Shown: positions 11,821-24,265 of the stretch, in pieces | How the letters are laid out: every line of letters begins with the position of its first letter | How positions within the stretch are numbered: position 1 is the stretch's first letter | Source: Eutrigla gurnardus | Taxonomy: Eukaryota > Chordata > Actinopteri > Perciformes > Triglidae | Length of the DNA: 64,000 nt | Direction: 5' to 3' | Assembly: GCA_963514095.1 (NCBI GenBank) | Contig: OY741270.1 | Span: 28,226,084-28,290,083, forward strand | Position numbers and translations under genes: made by a program | Notes under the pieces: model-generated | Told to the model about the DNA's origin: nothing | The model's input: the letters and a program-made list of their open reading frames with translations, nothing else | Databases searched by the model: none

Positions 11821-13401
11821 CCGTGACCCTGCCTGACTTCACTAAACAGAGAAGTCTGCCTTTTTAAAGAGGAACCCTGGTTAAATAAGCATGACGATAT
11901 GGAAATCCTACAGCATATTTTAAATGTTGACCTTACTTTAAACTGTGCATAAAATCCACAACATTGTGTGTTTAACTTTTCGTAACTGAATCATAAATCA
12001 CAGGCGTGTATTTAAACACAGAATGACGGACTTTCGATTCCAGGATTTATATCCATCCTCCTCTTTAGACTCAAACTTTCGATGTTATTGTCCACAGGTA
12101 GAAAATGTCATACAGCGATACAATCCAACAGTACACGGTGGACACTCGGCCTGCTGTTCAGGCTGTTCCGGCTCAAAGCGAGCCCTGCTGCTCCTCGTTG
12201 CCTGGTGCCTGAACCTGCGTGGTAGTAAGGAGGGTGGAGGAGGTGGTGGTGATGGAGTGCTGACATCCTCTCCTATTGAAGTCACAATGTGTGCAGCGGC
12301 CTTTATTGTTCGGCTCTGCGAGGCAGAGTGCAGGGAGACCAATTATCCTGTCAGCCGGTGTTGGTTATGCATGTGATCGAGTCACGGGGGGGAAACGTGT
12401 GGACGGAGCAGGTGGAGTGGTGGAACGGTGGACTAGAACCGGCCTGAATGATGCTGCAATACAACAACGTAGAGCACCTTTTAAGTTTACCGATGGCTTT
12501 TTTTTTGTGGATGTCATTAGTGTCAACTGTTTAGTTATTGATGATGGTTGGACGCCGAGGTGAGAGGGGGACCAATTACTTGTTTTTGCTGACGTTGGCA
12601 CTGAAGACGGTTATCCTTGCACCGCCGGGAGGTGGCAACGGTGTTGTGATCCGGGCCGGAGCAGAGTGGAGCGGTGCAAGACTGTGTTTGACTTGTGATG
12701 GCTGACAGACTGGAGCGGTTGGTGTAATTGGTGCATGGGTGGAATGGATCAGACGGGGGAGGGGAGATGGTGTATTTCCTGGATCCCGATCTGGGGTCCC
12801 CCAGAGCTCTATGATAGAACCTCAAATGTTTACCGAGATTTCCAGTTTGTTCCTGAATTAAATTTTCGCCTTGAACACCTCATTTTTAATTACATTATTT
12901 ATGTGCCATGTTGTGGTTGGTCCAGTAAGTGATCCGAGGTTTGGAGTTGGGATGTTTTTCATCCATCATGACTGCAAACCACATCATTCAGATCATCTCG
13001 ACATGACACAGCAGGGGGAACACAGGTGTAACTCATAGCATTAATTATGGTTACATTCTATTTAGTGTGTTGAGTTGTTCCTGTGAGCCCAACGTGCCTA
13101 ATGCCGGCGTCCCCAGCTCACCTAAATGGAACAGGGCCCGTAATTAATTTAATGAATTACACCTGCGTTTAGCCTGCAATGATATCTCAAAGGAGCTGCT
13201 GTGGGGAAAAAAGGGCCCGTTGGCTGGAGAAAGCTGATTATTTCTCCTGCCTACATGTACCAAGATGCATTGCCTCAGCAGCCGGGAAACTACAGCATTT
13301 ATTTGTGCACTGAACACTCCATGTCTTCACCACTAAACTTCTTCTCTCCTCTGCTGCGATCACTCTCGCTCGTCCACTCGCACTGCGTCACACTCTCTCT
13401 A

Positions 13402-13402
<1 letters not shown>

Positions 13403-13446
<44 letters not shown>
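13403..13446. repeat. (CA)n microsatellite
   Basis: An uninterrupted CA run of about 44 bp in the gfra4 intron. Confidence 0.97.
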
Positions 13447-13449
<3 letters not shown>

Positions 13450-14362
13450 TACTCCAACATCTACAACATCTCAACATCTACAACATCATATGTAGATATT
13501 ATCTAGAGACACTATTCTTTTCATAGACGTGCTGTCAGTCTCACTCCTCGGTCTCACCGCTCACCGAGTGGTAACGATATGTGTGAGTATAATTTATAGC
13601 CCGGAGTAACTCTTGCATTGCAAAAACAATGAACTCGCTGCTGCTCATTATTCATTATTGTTCATTATTTTTTATATTATGACTCACGTTTGCCATAAAT
13701 TGAACATATGTTTATCTGACTTGCAGCAGCTGTTTTTTGCCTCTTCATATTCTGTAATTTAAAACCAAAGCTTTAATGTTTCCACTCACTGAGGCTCTTT
13801 GGCTTTCCCATTGTACGTTTACGTTTTAGTGAATTCCTGCTCACACAACACTCCCTTCTCTCTTGTGCTTTGGCAGGAGTTGACAGGAGCGCTCGAGACT
13901 GCAGTCTGCAGCATTTCTTGCCTGAGGAATAACTTATTTAAACCGTTCCCCCAGGCATATGAATGCCATATGTTACACATTTGTAGGAAGTTTCTTACAC
14001 TGGTGGCCCAGAAAGGAAACAAGATGTACAAATTTGAAGAAAAAAAATGAGAACTTCCATTCACGAGAACTGTGCTTTCTGTGGACGGAGCATTCGCTGC
14101 TCTATCGGGGACAATATGTATGTTTTAACCATGATGCATCACTTCCTGTGAGCAGAAAAGAGTACCAACTGTTTTTGGTAAATGTGTCAAATCCTACTGA
14201 ATATGAAGATTGGCCAGCAAAATCTTGACAAATCCTTCCAAACAAAAGCAAACTCGAGGTGATGCCTGATGCGACAATGAGCAGAAAGTTGAGAAAGTGA
14301 TCCATCTATGAAGTTGCCAGTCGTGTCCCCCTTTTTAACACTCTCCCGCTCTCGTGTTCTAG

Positions 14363-14532
14363 AAAACGCCATCGTGACCTTCGGCAACGTATCGGATGAG
14401 AAGACGGGCGCCAGCCAGCCCGGGATGCCCAGTCCGGCGACGGACGGCCAGAGCCCGCACCTAGCAACCACCGCCCCGGGCGTCTCCATGGAAACAGAGC
14501 AGAACATTCTGAGAGCACAGATACCTACTCAG
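14363..14532 (+). CDS. gfra4: gfra4 linker exon after domain 3, third exon in window
   Basis: A 170-bp exon with acceptor GTTCTAG and donor GTGAGA. The carried base plus AA gives Lys, then NAIVTFGNVSDEKTGASQPG and a Pro/Ser/Thr-rich stretch ending ILRAQIPTQ. The opening CLKNAIxxFGN is a strong GFRA family signature at the end of domain 3. NVS is an N-glycosylation sequon. The rest is a low-complexity stalk between the ligand/RET-binding domains and the membrane anchor, which is poorly conserved in this family. The exon ends in phase 0. A frame reading through the donor continues to 14715 but ignores the good splice site. Confidence 0.9.
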
Positions 14533-15487
14533 GTGAGACGGGATGGAAGAGTGAAATGTGATGCGCAGCTGATTTTTTTTTCCCCCTGTACTGAGAGGCA
14601 ACTAAATGGAGACGGCCTCAACTCAGAATTGGGTCGCGCTGCTGCAGATGGCTCGGGGCGTTTGTTTTATCCTGCAGGGAGCAGCAGACGGGTGGGATTT
14701 ACATTGTCTGCATAATTCAGACAGCGTCAGATGAAGAGAGCCGAGGCAGGGTCCGTTTCCTACCTCGTCTACAAAATGCATTCTCGCGTCCGCTTATGTA
14801 AGCGTCCTAATTTGAGCCGAACATTTTTGCATTATGTCGCTACTTTTTAGATTTACAATCAACCCACATTAGATCACGGGGAGTGCCACGACGCTCAGGT
14901 TCAATGGAATCCTTGTTCCCAGGATGCAATGTTTCACCTTTGCTGCTAATGACGAGCTTAAAAAATGACAATTATGTGACACTTCAGGACAAAAATAACG
15001 ATTCATGAGTTTCCTAAGTGTCAATTTCTTCATTAGAGTTCGGCCGATTTTTGAGTCCAAAAATGTATATTTTCAAGTTAAACAACAACAAAAGTGACAA
15101 TAGCTTATTAGACGATTATCCGTTTGTACAGAAACACTCAATATGACAAGAAAAACATTCAAATTCACTATAATCAGTCAAATAAGGTTAAATCATGTTC
15201 TGTCCTGTTTGTATTGACTTTTCAGGACATTCTGTGATGAGCTAGGATTGGCTGATGAAGCTTCAAATGCCCTATTTTGTTTTGTTATTGATTTTATAAT
15301 AGGTCAGGCTCTTATAAGCCCCCATGGCTTTCATGCCTCTCCTTGCACTGATTCACTGTTTTGTCTCTTCTGTTTTGCATTTTAACGGTGCTAAATAAAT
15401 CAAATCAAATCATTAGTGCTCACCACAGACTAATCTATGGAGTCTTCATCATATGGAGGATTCTGAATGAAGGAGGCTTTGAAGATT

Positions 15488-15800
15488 GGATGCAACTTTA
15501 TTGATCCCTGCGGGGTCATTGGAGTTCCGCAGCAGTAAAACCGTTCAGCGAACAAAGTGGAGCATAAAACAAACAACATAACGGGAATAAAAGAATTAAG
15601 ACAATTAAAACAAGGAGCCAAACTGGATGTAAACAAATGTGCGTTACATAAGCTAATGCTGTCGGCGGTTTCTGCACTGAAAGAGAGAATACAGAACGAG
15701 CGTTTAAACTGTCTCTTATTCATAACTGCTTCATCAACAGTATAAACAGGTTCTGTAAACACAATTAATGTAGCGCATACAACGGAGGAGTACAATAAAC
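15488..15800. repeat. Probable interspersed repeat fragment
   Basis: The word GCAACTTTATTGATCCCTGC followed by GGGGTCATTGGAG matches a sequence commonly found at the ends of fish retroelements, as I recall it. Boundaries and family are uncertain, and no reverse transcriptase frame remains. Confidence 0.4.
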
Positions 15801-16869
15801 AACGGTTTAAACTCTGTTGAACATTAATTTTAATGTGGGCAGCCTGTTTTGCATTTAAGCATCCAAACAGTGTTTCAGATGTTAATAATGAGGAGGCATT
15901 TATAAATAATATAATTTACTCCAGGCTAAGGAAATTTGGCTCCTACTGGGAACCCCTCCCCAAAAAGAAAAAAAAATGCGGTAGATAACATAATTGACAA
16001 TCCGCCAACAGATATAAATAAGCTTCACAAGCTAAATGTATAACTAGGCCACTTACTTATTTCCAGAGGGAAAGCAGAGGAAAACAGCCAAAAGCCCAGA
16101 TTACATATTCTCACCTGGGGGGCTCTGAACTCCCAGTCCCACGCACGATTGTTTCAACAGCCTTTCATCATCATCTGATTGCTTTGGACTCGTATTATCA
16201 CGCAGAGATAAACAGGGAAGTGACAGTTTGTTGAACATGGACATTTTTGTCACCTGATACTCGAGTGTCAAGTCAGGATCAAATGAAGTGTCAGCAGTCA
16301 GAGTTAATTAACTCTGGACAGCTGCCTCCAGTCATATCACCAGACATACAACTCTCCAGGCAACATCCCGTCATATTTAAATAACTGTCTGATAATTCAA
16401 CAAAAAAAAATGAGTTAACAGGAAATGTGGCCGTGCATTTTAATCAGCAGCGGCGAGTCAACAGTGGAAGTATATGAAAAGGACAGAAAGGCAAACTTAC
16501 TGTTTGCAGAAGACTTTAACTTATATTCACCATAGTTGTTTGATTTATCAGTCATTTCAATTTTCAGAATTTAAACATGCTCTGCTTGTCTTTTGTTGTA
16601 AAATTACAATTATAGAAGTAATATAAGTGTGTGATAACTTCTTGGACCACTGTATTAACAGACTGAACTAACCCAATATGTGACATATCAGCGACCAGGA
16701 AAAGCTAGAAACACAATCTGCTTCCCGATAACATATACACATTTTGTGCAGCCCCTGAATGTGACATGAAATGCAGTATATTTTACTTTATTATATGCCG
16801 TTAAAGAATCTATGGTATAATATGCCATAAATGAGCATGATATAATGTCAGAAAAAGTTATAATATGCC

Positions 16870-16950
16870 ATATTTCTTTCATGGGTGCACCGATAAACGG
16901 TATCAGTCTGATACTATTCTCATGTACTTGTACTAGTACTCGTAAAACTG
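16870..16950. mobile_element. hAT-type transposon end remnant
   Basis: The words GGGTGCACCGATAAACGGTA, then TACTTGTACTAGTACTCG, resemble the GGTGCACCGATA-type ends widespread among fish hAT elements. No matching second end or target duplication was found, so this is a decayed copy. Confidence 0.45.
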
Positions 16951-17099
16951 CTCCGACAAAAACAAACTCAATCCCACAACACGTCGTTAACCAACCAGCT
17001 GCAACAATAGACCGATGCACATCATTTACTGCCGACTGCAGCCGCCCGTAACTCTCTGACACTTTAATGAGTTTAACTGTAGTCAGCTGCTCGTCTGCC

Positions 17100-17290
17100 T
17101 GGAATACTCGTTAGCTTTTCACAACTTTTTTCCACAATTACTTTTTTTTTTAAAAGTTGTGAAAAAGTCGTAGCATGTCAAAAAAACATGAAAAAAAGTC
17201 AGTATAGTATGTCGTAAAAAAAGTCATAGTATTGAACGTTGAGAAAAGTGTGATATGTCAAAAGAAAATAATAGCATATAGCATGACAAA
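17100..17290. repeat. Degenerate satellite-related sequence
   Basis: Repeated words such as AAAAGTCGTAGCATGTCAAA, GTCAGTATAGTATGTCG and AAAGTCATAGTATTGA are imperfect reverse complements of the ACATGCTATAGTATGACTTT core of the array at 23584-30805. A more diverged stretch lies at 16790-16870. Confidence 0.55.
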
Positions 17291-17588
17291 TAGAGGCATA
17301 ATATAGTTAGTCAAACTGTATTTAAAAAAACTGCATTGGACCAAAACACTGAACAACCATAAGATGCAGGTGAGAACATGACAGGAGCATAATCCATACA
17401 GACGATATGGAAATATAGACAGACTGATACACACAGGCATCATACATGTTAAATCGTTTTTTTATAATGGCTCTAATATGACACCGTTGCTCGTCTTCCG
17501 GTGCCGAGAAGATGTTTCCTGGTGACGAATTTTCCCAACATAAATGATGACTCATCATGTCACATGTCTGTTTTTTTTCCCCCTGAAG

Positions 17589-17735
17589 GTAAACGAGAAC
17601 GACAGATTGTGGGGCGACGAGGGAGACTCCACCCTCCCCTCCCCGGGCCTGTCCGACCGCGGACCCGAGCCCGTCCGCCTGTCCCTGCTGCTGGGCCTCG
17701 GTTGGCTGCTCCTGCTGCTGCTCTCCAGCCAATAA
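17589..17735 (+). CDS. gfra4: gfra4 last coding exon, GPI-anchor signal and stop
   Basis: Coding starts after the CCCCCTGAAG acceptor in phase 0 and runs 48 codons plus TAA at 17733-17735. It opens VNENDRLWGDEGDSTLPSPG, followed by LSDRGPEPV and a C-terminal hydrophobic run LSLLLGLGWLLLLLLSSQ. A short polar stretch followed by about 15 hydrophobic residues at the extreme C-terminus, with no cytoplasmic tail, is the expected GPI-attachment signal. The omega site is probably among the Gly/Asp/Ser residues of the preceding segment (inference). Summed with the three upstream exons it gives 561 nt in frame. It is the 3' end of a gene converging on atrn. Confidence 0.93.
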   Translation, partial: VNENDRLWGDEGDSTLPSPGLSDRGPEPVRLSLLLGLGWLLLLLLSSQ

Positions 17736-19233
17736 GAGGCCTCGCTCACCTGGCCTCCATGGACCAAACTCCAGACCTGGTGGGAGGAGGGGGGCAAGGA
17801 GGGAAGAGCCATTTCTTTGTGTCAGTTGACCTGCCCCCTCTCCGTCTCCGTCACAAAAGTCGCACTTAATCTCTTTTTGTGAAATCATGACTCTGAGCAG
17901 ATGTGTTGTGCATCCCCCCCCCCACCAGGGAGGGACGTACACGCCTCATTTCTTGCTTCACGCCTCCCCAAACCCAAACTGTTACACAAACGCAGACTTT
18001 GCTCATATGAAAATAACGTACAAGCTACAGCGGGAAAAAAGCACCGCGGGGTCAGAAGGTGTACAGTGAAGAGACACTGACGTACAGTGTGGAAAAACGA
18101 AAAAAACGAAAAAAAAAAAACATTTTTTTGTTCCTGAACATTCCTTGGTGTAAAAGAAAAAAAAAAAAATCCAATGTAAAGACTTTTGTCTCAACTGTGA
18201 AAGTGTTACATGAGATTTCGGGTGGATGTGTGTGTGTGTGTGTCCACATGCTTTGCTCTTGATTTTAATGTCACATTTTTTGTTTTACTAGATATGATTT
18301 TGTTACACAGAATGTTAGATGGAAGCACATAGTATATATAAATATAAATATATATATATAGTTATAATCGAGACAAATCACAATGGAGTTACTTGATTGT
18401 TGTGTTTTAAGTTGCAGGATGAAGAGTTCCCATTCCGAATACAAAATATAGACATAATTAAGTTTATTTAACTTTATTGTTCAAGTAAGATCTCTCAAAG
18501 TCTGAAAAAGTGATTGATTTTGTAAACAAGGACCTACATTACTTATTAGCCTTAGCGTATTGTGGTTTATTTAAAAGCTAGATTTTTTTATTTTTTATGA
18601 TAGACACTTTTTGCAAATGGTGGATACCTCACTTTGGAAGGGGACTCTTCATTTCTTCATGCATTCAGCTTTAAGTGTGAGGGTCTGACAAACATTTGGG
18701 TTTGTTCCTCTTCAGAAATGTTATAAAAAAAATAATCATAAAATCGTGGTTTTTGGTGACGCAACAAGAGATGGAAACACGTTTATATTTTTTAACTATA
18801 TGTGGACCTTGACCGCGGAGAAGACGGATACCTATCGACAAGTTTGTGAGCGATCATGCTTCGCCGTTTGCCGGGAGGACTGGCGGGAACAGACGGTGGT
18901 TTTGGTGCGTGAACGAACGCATCTGTCTTCGGAAAAAACTCGTGAGTGAAAGTGGCGACCCGTGTTGGACCCCCACTGCTCGCTGGGACTCAACGTTGGA
19001 CGCCAGGGGATTTACAATATGTACTGTGAAAGCACAGCTCTGCTTCGCCAAGAAGCGGACATGTCTATGGAAAGTGTCGAGATACGGAGGTCGGCTCTTA
19101 ACGAGGAATGTGTCATCTTCAATAGCGCCGTTGAATTCAGTTATCTGAAGAAACACCCGATTTTAACACCAAGACAGAAAACAGAAAAGCAGACCCCGAT
19201 GAAAACGTATTAGTTCAAGTTGGACCTAATAAA
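17736..19233 (+). other. Probable gfra4 3' UTR (end uncertain)
   Basis: Non-coding sequence follows the TAA and includes a TA-rich stretch at 18335-18362. The nearest canonical AATAAA on the + strand is at 19228-19233, with others further on (for example near 20538 and 21010). Which is used cannot be decided from sequence alone. Small open frames here lack any recognisable feature. Confidence 0.35.
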
Positions 19234-19429
19234 AAAAACTCACAATATAAGCTCATAATATTGTCATAACAGCACAATACTTGTCGGATTTTGCCTGCCA
19301 AGTTCAACGGGGAGGGAGGGGGGAGGGGGGGTCAAATCCTCCTCTGATGTCTGTGTAGTTTTGAACGGGAAGAGGGTCGTCAGGATCGGAAACATAACTT
19401 CATCACAAATATTTCTCACGAGACATGCA

Positions 19430-19618
19430 TTTTGTTAGTTTTATTTGCCCAGGTTTGATTATTTCTGAAAATGAGGCTGCCATTAAAAATCAATGATGAT
19501 GATTTAATGCAGTAACAAATTGGCCAATGATTAAAATTCCAGTATATAATGAACAGAATAGAACCGATCCAGCTATTTGAGTCACTATAAGCCCAATATC
19601 GATATCGGTGCATCCCTA
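19430..19618. mobile_element. hAT-type remnant
   Basis: The segment ends with AATATCGATATCGGTGCATC followed by CCTAG, a typical fish hAT terminus in reverse orientation. The opposite end is not recognisable, and the left boundary given is arbitrary. Confidence 0.35.
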
Positions 19619-21460
19619 GCATTAACTCATTTTCTAGCCTGTTAGAATACAGACGTGTTATAAAATCCAGTTTAAGTAAACCATTGTTGATGTACTTATC
19701 GAGCAGGCATGGAGCAACGTGAGCAATCATTTGGACACCCAACAAATTCCAAAGTCCAATTTTCTCCTTTTCTGTTGGTTTTACTCTCCACTAACTCTTG
19801 AGGGAAACCTCTCTTTATCGGCTAAACGCTTCACTCTGTTCACCAGCTAGTCACTAAGTGTGTCAGCTGTTTGGTGTCGGGCAGGTAGTTTTATCAGGAG
19901 AGGAAACAGCTGGTTGCTACAGCTGGGCAAGAAGAACACAAGTTGCTGTTTTTAAACTAAAGTGAGACGGTGAAAACCCTCCACAGAGCGACGGGAGAAC
20001 TATTTATTTTAGTGTTACAGATTTGATTATTTTTAGACAAATTGATTACAGCAAAACCAGAAGATAATAATGACCAGTAATTCACACTTTTAAATGTTGT
20101 CTTCATTAAAGAATCAATTGGTGATAAAGCTCTTCATCAATTCTGTTTTGTATTTCCAGAAGAAATAGTCCCTACGAGGTGGCAGAATACATTTAGAACA
20201 GAATTATCTCCGAGCCTGGGCACATAAAACGCCTATTTAAAGAACCAATAGATGTGAGAGGAAATATTTTCATGCTTTGGGTCAACGGATACTTTACATT
20301 TAAAAAAAAAAAAAAAAGACAAAAACTGTAGTTGTGTGGTTTTCTGGTGGGAAGAGTGTGTGTGAGTGACCTCTCGTTTTCACAAAGCGTCCGTCTCTCA
20401 TCATGATGCCACACCAGCCGAGCGCCGTGCTGTGATTGGTCAGTCAGCAGGTGTTCCTCTGGCGCTGTGAGGTGACGGACCAACCTGATCCCCGTCCGGC
20501 TGCACCGGCAGAATCCCAAACGTGTCACTTCCTGCGAATAAAGACGACACTGTAAACTGAGGTGAATTCTGACCACTTCCTCTTGTGCAGAGGGGACGAC
20601 ATTTTTTTTTTTTTTTTTCCACCTGTCTTTTTTCTGGTCTCCTGACAAGATGTGACACGTGACCTCCATCCAGATACATCCAAGTCCAGCATCACCAAGT
20701 CCGGTATCATCTGAGTATTTCAGAGGAAGCACTCGCCCCCCCCCCCCCCTTGCATTAAGTTAAAACTACATTTTCCATCACACACACACAGGGCGTGATT
20801 TGTAAAGATGTTATATTATAGTGTATATACTACACAGTGTATACCATATGATGTCTACAACATTCATACCTTGGGGATTAATAAAAGAAAAAGGGATTTT
20901 ATCCAAAGTTTTCTTTTTGATATGTCAGACAGGAGAAACCACTGAGAGGCCGATTCTGACAACTTTACAAAGCACAACTTTGAACACAAACTTGTGCATC
21001 AGAAACTTTAATAAATGAGACCCCTGGTGTAAACAAACCTAGACCAAATTTGTGTTTTCTTGTATCTTATTGTATACCTCGAGGCTGTGAGTCACCTGAG
21101 GTAAAGCACAGCTAGAAAAACAGGTAGGAGGGGAGGGCAGGGGATAGGAAGTCAGGCGAGCCGCAAAAAAATGTTTTCTCGTCGTCATATTTCTTGGCAA
21201 AAATATTTTAAAAAATCAGCCGAAAGCAACCTGGCATAATTTAAATATCACTGCGTTATCATCTCTCCCACAATGCTTACTGTGGCTAAACAACGAGGGT
21301 TAGGCAGCCGTCCCTTTGCAAAGTGAGACTCCAGCTGCCTGGTTGCCACCTGTGCTTTGCATACGCCGGCTGTAATTGATGCCAGTCTCCATGTTTTGGG
21401 TCAACAGCTAAGTGGGACAGACCTCCTGCTGTCCCAGTTACTGGGGCTGGTGGGTCCATG

Positions 21461-21489
21461 GCTGCTGCTGCTGCTGCTGCTGCTGCTGC
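21461..21489. repeat. (GCT)n microsatellite
   Basis: An uninterrupted trinucleotide run of about nine and a half units. Confidence 0.97.
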
Positions 21490-23047
21490 CTTTAAATATC
21501 TATAACAGGGTTTATTAACTTGCCTGTGACATTTTTAGATCCCTAAATTCTTCTCGCCATCCCTTAAAGATTCATCGAGTTAACCAAGTGAACTATATAA
21601 ATATTTAACGCATTAAACTCAATGGACACGTCTTCTCAACAGCCCTCTTGTGTCTTTTAACAGCGTAATGCACTAAAACAACAGCAATTTCTAAAGTAGT
21701 TTGTTTTTCTATGCTGTTAAAGGTTTGTTTACATCAGTGAAGTTTGTCAACAGGAGTAAATATACTTGCAGTTATGGACAATAGGGAAAGAACACGCTAA
21801 TTTGTATTTACTACATGCATAGACTTTATAAACATGTACAACTTAAGAGCTCCCCTGTGATTGGCTGCGGTTTAGGTCATAAAGCTCACCCCCTTCCATG
21901 TTAGCAGATGGGCAAACATGGGAATAACTAAAAATATATCAACGTTCATGTCAGATCAACTTTTCCACAAAGATGGCTTCTGTCGTTTTAAGTAGTTCTT
22001 CTTATCAGGCCGATGTATGCTCAGTTGCATTTGGTTTTAACTAGTAGATGCTGTAAACGGGGGTGTGACATCATGATTGATTACAAATGCACAGACTCTG
22101 CCCCAACATGGGCAAACTAAATCTAACTGTAGATAACTATAGGACATCAAGATAAACACTTCCCTTACTTTCAGGGAAATTAAAGTAGACATTAAATATG
22201 CTCAATGAAAAATAAGCCACATCTGAGCACCACAGATCGCCAGTAAACATAATGGTATTTCTGCAGTGTCCACTAGGGGCCTCCTCCACCTTTTACCACG
22301 TTGAGTTAATGTTAAAAATATAACGACGCAAACAAACAAGGCCATAACCGATGTGAGCAGCCTGCTGCTGCTGGCCCGAGGAACACACACAATCTGTCTT
22401 TGTGTTGCGTTACCTTATTATCATACAGTCCTGTTGTTTTTGGCCTTCATCCTTCTTGTTCTTTAAAAGACATTTGGAGCGAAGCCATCGGGGAAGAACA
22501 AGCAGCCACGTTGGCTTTGAAGCTCAGAGAGCAGGAGCCGGCTGCAAATTGACCACAAACAAATGACAGGGAATCAGGTTTTCTTCTTCTGACAGACTTG
22601 TTTTTTTGGCAGGAAGGAAAAAACACTCAACCTTACCTTTCAAAATGGTGACAAATATAACTTAAATCATAATAATTAAATATTCCAAAAGTGTACAATC
22701 ACCAAAAACATGATAACAACAGGTTCCACTCTATATAAGTATTGTGGAGCTCTTTTAATGGAAGAGGAGGGAAAACAAAAAAGGCAGAAAGCCAAAAACA
22801 AATGTTTCTAAGGGGAAATTTAGAGCATTTAAAGCTAAGTGTGCTGGCTGTTTGTGCTGTCTGTCACTGAAGCTCACTTAGTTAATTATTCAGTGCCCGC
22901 ATGGACTAATTAATCTGAGCAGCAATCTAGGTGAAAAAAATACTAATAACGTGTTATTATTTATTTTTTACAAGCCGCTGTGCATTGATTAGGTTATGAT
23001 TTTTTTTTATTAAAAGGTCAGTGTGGCTGTAACTGATCTTCATTGGT

Positions 23048-23055
23048 GTTACATA
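23048..23055. repeat. Left target-site duplication of composite hAT
   Basis: GTTACATA directly abuts the left CAGTGGCGGCGCCAG terminus and is repeated exactly at 31763-31770. Eight bases is the hAT superfamily target duplication length. Confidence 0.92.
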
Positions 23056-23301
23056 CAGTGGCGGCGCCAGAGTATTTTTTCTGGTTCAACTACGGTGGGG
23101 CTAACTCATACGACGGTGGGGCTTAAATCAATGTCAGAATTTCAATGTGAATATATAACAACACCCAGTGGCGCTGCCAGCCGGAATCCAGTACGCACTG
23201 GGAGGACTTTCTTTGAAGGTGGAAAAAAAAAATTGATGCTGCTGAACCGGGCCGGATGCAGCCGCATTTCAGAGGACGATCGCGCGTGTGTGCGCAATTA
23301 C

Positions 23302-23583
23302 GCATAGCGTGTGTTGGCCCCTCTCCACTACACAATACAGCTCGGCTCTAGTCTCGTCACCTCTCTGCTGCTGAGCACTGTGGGCCGAGCCGATGCATGT
23401 CTCTCTCCCCGGGCCGGCAGAGTTATCATACCGTACTGTGCGTGCGTGCGTGCGTGTGCGTGCGTGGAGTGCTCACGGACAGTACAGTCTGTTAATGAAC
23501 CCAGATCAGTGACAGTTGTCATCGCAGCTGCCTGAATGCCGTTACGACGTGACGTGGTGGTGCTGTTGAACTCCGCACTTTTC
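23302..23583. repeat. Left copy of duplicated arm segments
   Basis: Block one (23302-23476, beginning CATAGCGTGTG) matches 30806-30982. Block two (23475-23583, beginning ACGGACAGTACAGTCTG) matches 31540-31648 almost base for base. On the right the two blocks are about 560 bp apart; here they are fused, so the left copy has an internal deletion. Confidence 0.85.
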
Positions 23584-24080
23584 ACATGGGAGAGAGAGGG
23601 GGATGTGACATGTATCAAAGGATCTCCAGCCGGGATTCGAACCTGAGTCTGCTGCATATATGCAGACATGGGTAAATGGCATGCACTCTAACCACTCAAC
23701 CACCTGCCTGCCTGCCATGAATAAGCCTTTTTATGACTGTTTTGGACTCACTACACTCAGATTTTGATTGACACGTGATATAGAAGCATATGTTAGGACT
23801 TTTACATCATTTTTACAACATTTTATGAATTTTGTCGATTTTTCACTTTTTTTTCGACATGCTATAGTATGACTTTTTTTTTTTCCTGAAAAAATTGATC
23901 ATGGCTTTTTATGGCTGTTTTGGACTCACTACACTGAGACTTGGTGCATCAAGCGATTTGAGCGATTTTTATGACTCTTTAACAATTTTAAATATTTTTT
24001 TATGAATATATTCTGACTGACTTTTTCGTGAAATTTCGACATGCTATAGCATGAACTTTTTTTAACAATATGATCAAGGC

Positions 24081-24265
24081 TTTTTTTTTTAAAGATTATT
24101 TTCTTGCATAGACACCTTTGTATTTAGCAGTGGATAGAGAGGAAACATGGGAGAGAGAGGGGGATGTGACATGTATCAAAGGATCTCCAGCCGGGATTCG
24201 AACCTGAGGCTGCTGCATATATGCAGACATGGGTAAATGGCATGCACTCTAACCACTCAACCACC
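24081..24265 (-). mobile_element. tRNA-derived SINE cassette (representative of ten)
   Basis: On the - strand the head begins GGTGGTTGAGTGGTTAGAGT, an A-box-like sequence of the Ser/Leu tRNA type. It contains an exact B box, GGTTCGAATCCC (24193-24204 on +). A short internal palindrome, CTGCATATATGCAG, takes the place of a variable arm. The body has CCCCCTCTCTCTCCC and the tail is AATCTTTAAAAAAAAAA, all as in a common fish SINE. The first cassette (23584-23707) lacks the tail. A variable number of GGCA repeats precedes the head. The cassettes are spaced regularly with the satellite, so they were copied with it rather than inserted separately. Confidence 0.8.

Larger units (their letters stand above)
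4185..14362 (+). other. gfra4 intron (10.2 kb)
   Basis: A large GT-AG intron. It carries a 27-bp minisatellite (4511-6369), a nested foldback element (9665-10144) and several microsatellites, listed separately. The stretches 6420-8400 and 10850-13380 hold AT-rich unique-looking sequence. Blocks near 10850-11020, 11690-11780 and 13080-13200 contain TAATTA, ATGCAT and octamer-like ATTAGCAT words, as conserved regulatory DNA often does. No open frame here looks coding. Confidence 0.75.
14533..17588 (+). other. gfra4 last intron (3.06 kb)
   Basis: A GT-AG intron ending TTTTTTTTCCCCCTGAAG. It contains a probable fish interspersed repeat fragment near 15488-15800, a hAT-like remnant near 16870-16950 and a degenerate relative of the large satellite near 17100-17290. 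No other gene is seen. Confidence 0.8.
19234..23047. other. Intergenic, no gene seen
   Basis: A hAT-like remnant end (CGATATCGGTGCATCCCT) lies near 19597. A poly(C) run lies at 20736-20749 and a (GCT)n run at 21461-21489. Several AATAAA words occur on the + strand. No coding sequence is supported. The final 8 bp of unique sequence before the composite transposon is the left target duplication. Confidence 0.7.

Noticed and set aside
14533..14715. Read-through of the third gfra4 exon past its donor
   Set aside because: CAG|GTGAGA is a good donor and joins in frame to the hydrophobic last exon at 17589, restoring the family architecture.
16845..17051. Small frame near the hAT remnant as a transposase fragment
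   Set aside because: It is too short and has no hAT dimerisation-domain signature.
2678..17735. gfra1 instead of gfra4, with atrnl1 instead of atrn
   Set aside because: It is the paralogous locus with the same orientation. The domain-3 wording (ASGN-RE, PNYxDN) and the attractin tail (SRPFA, PPDLIGG, LEPCFGNKAAVLS) fit GFRA4/ATRN better from memory; a phylogeny would settle it.
24181..24265. Functional tRNA gene on -
   Set aside because: It has A and B boxes, but the acceptor stem does not pair well and a normal anticodon arm cannot be drawn. The fixed association with SINE body and tail shows a SINE head.
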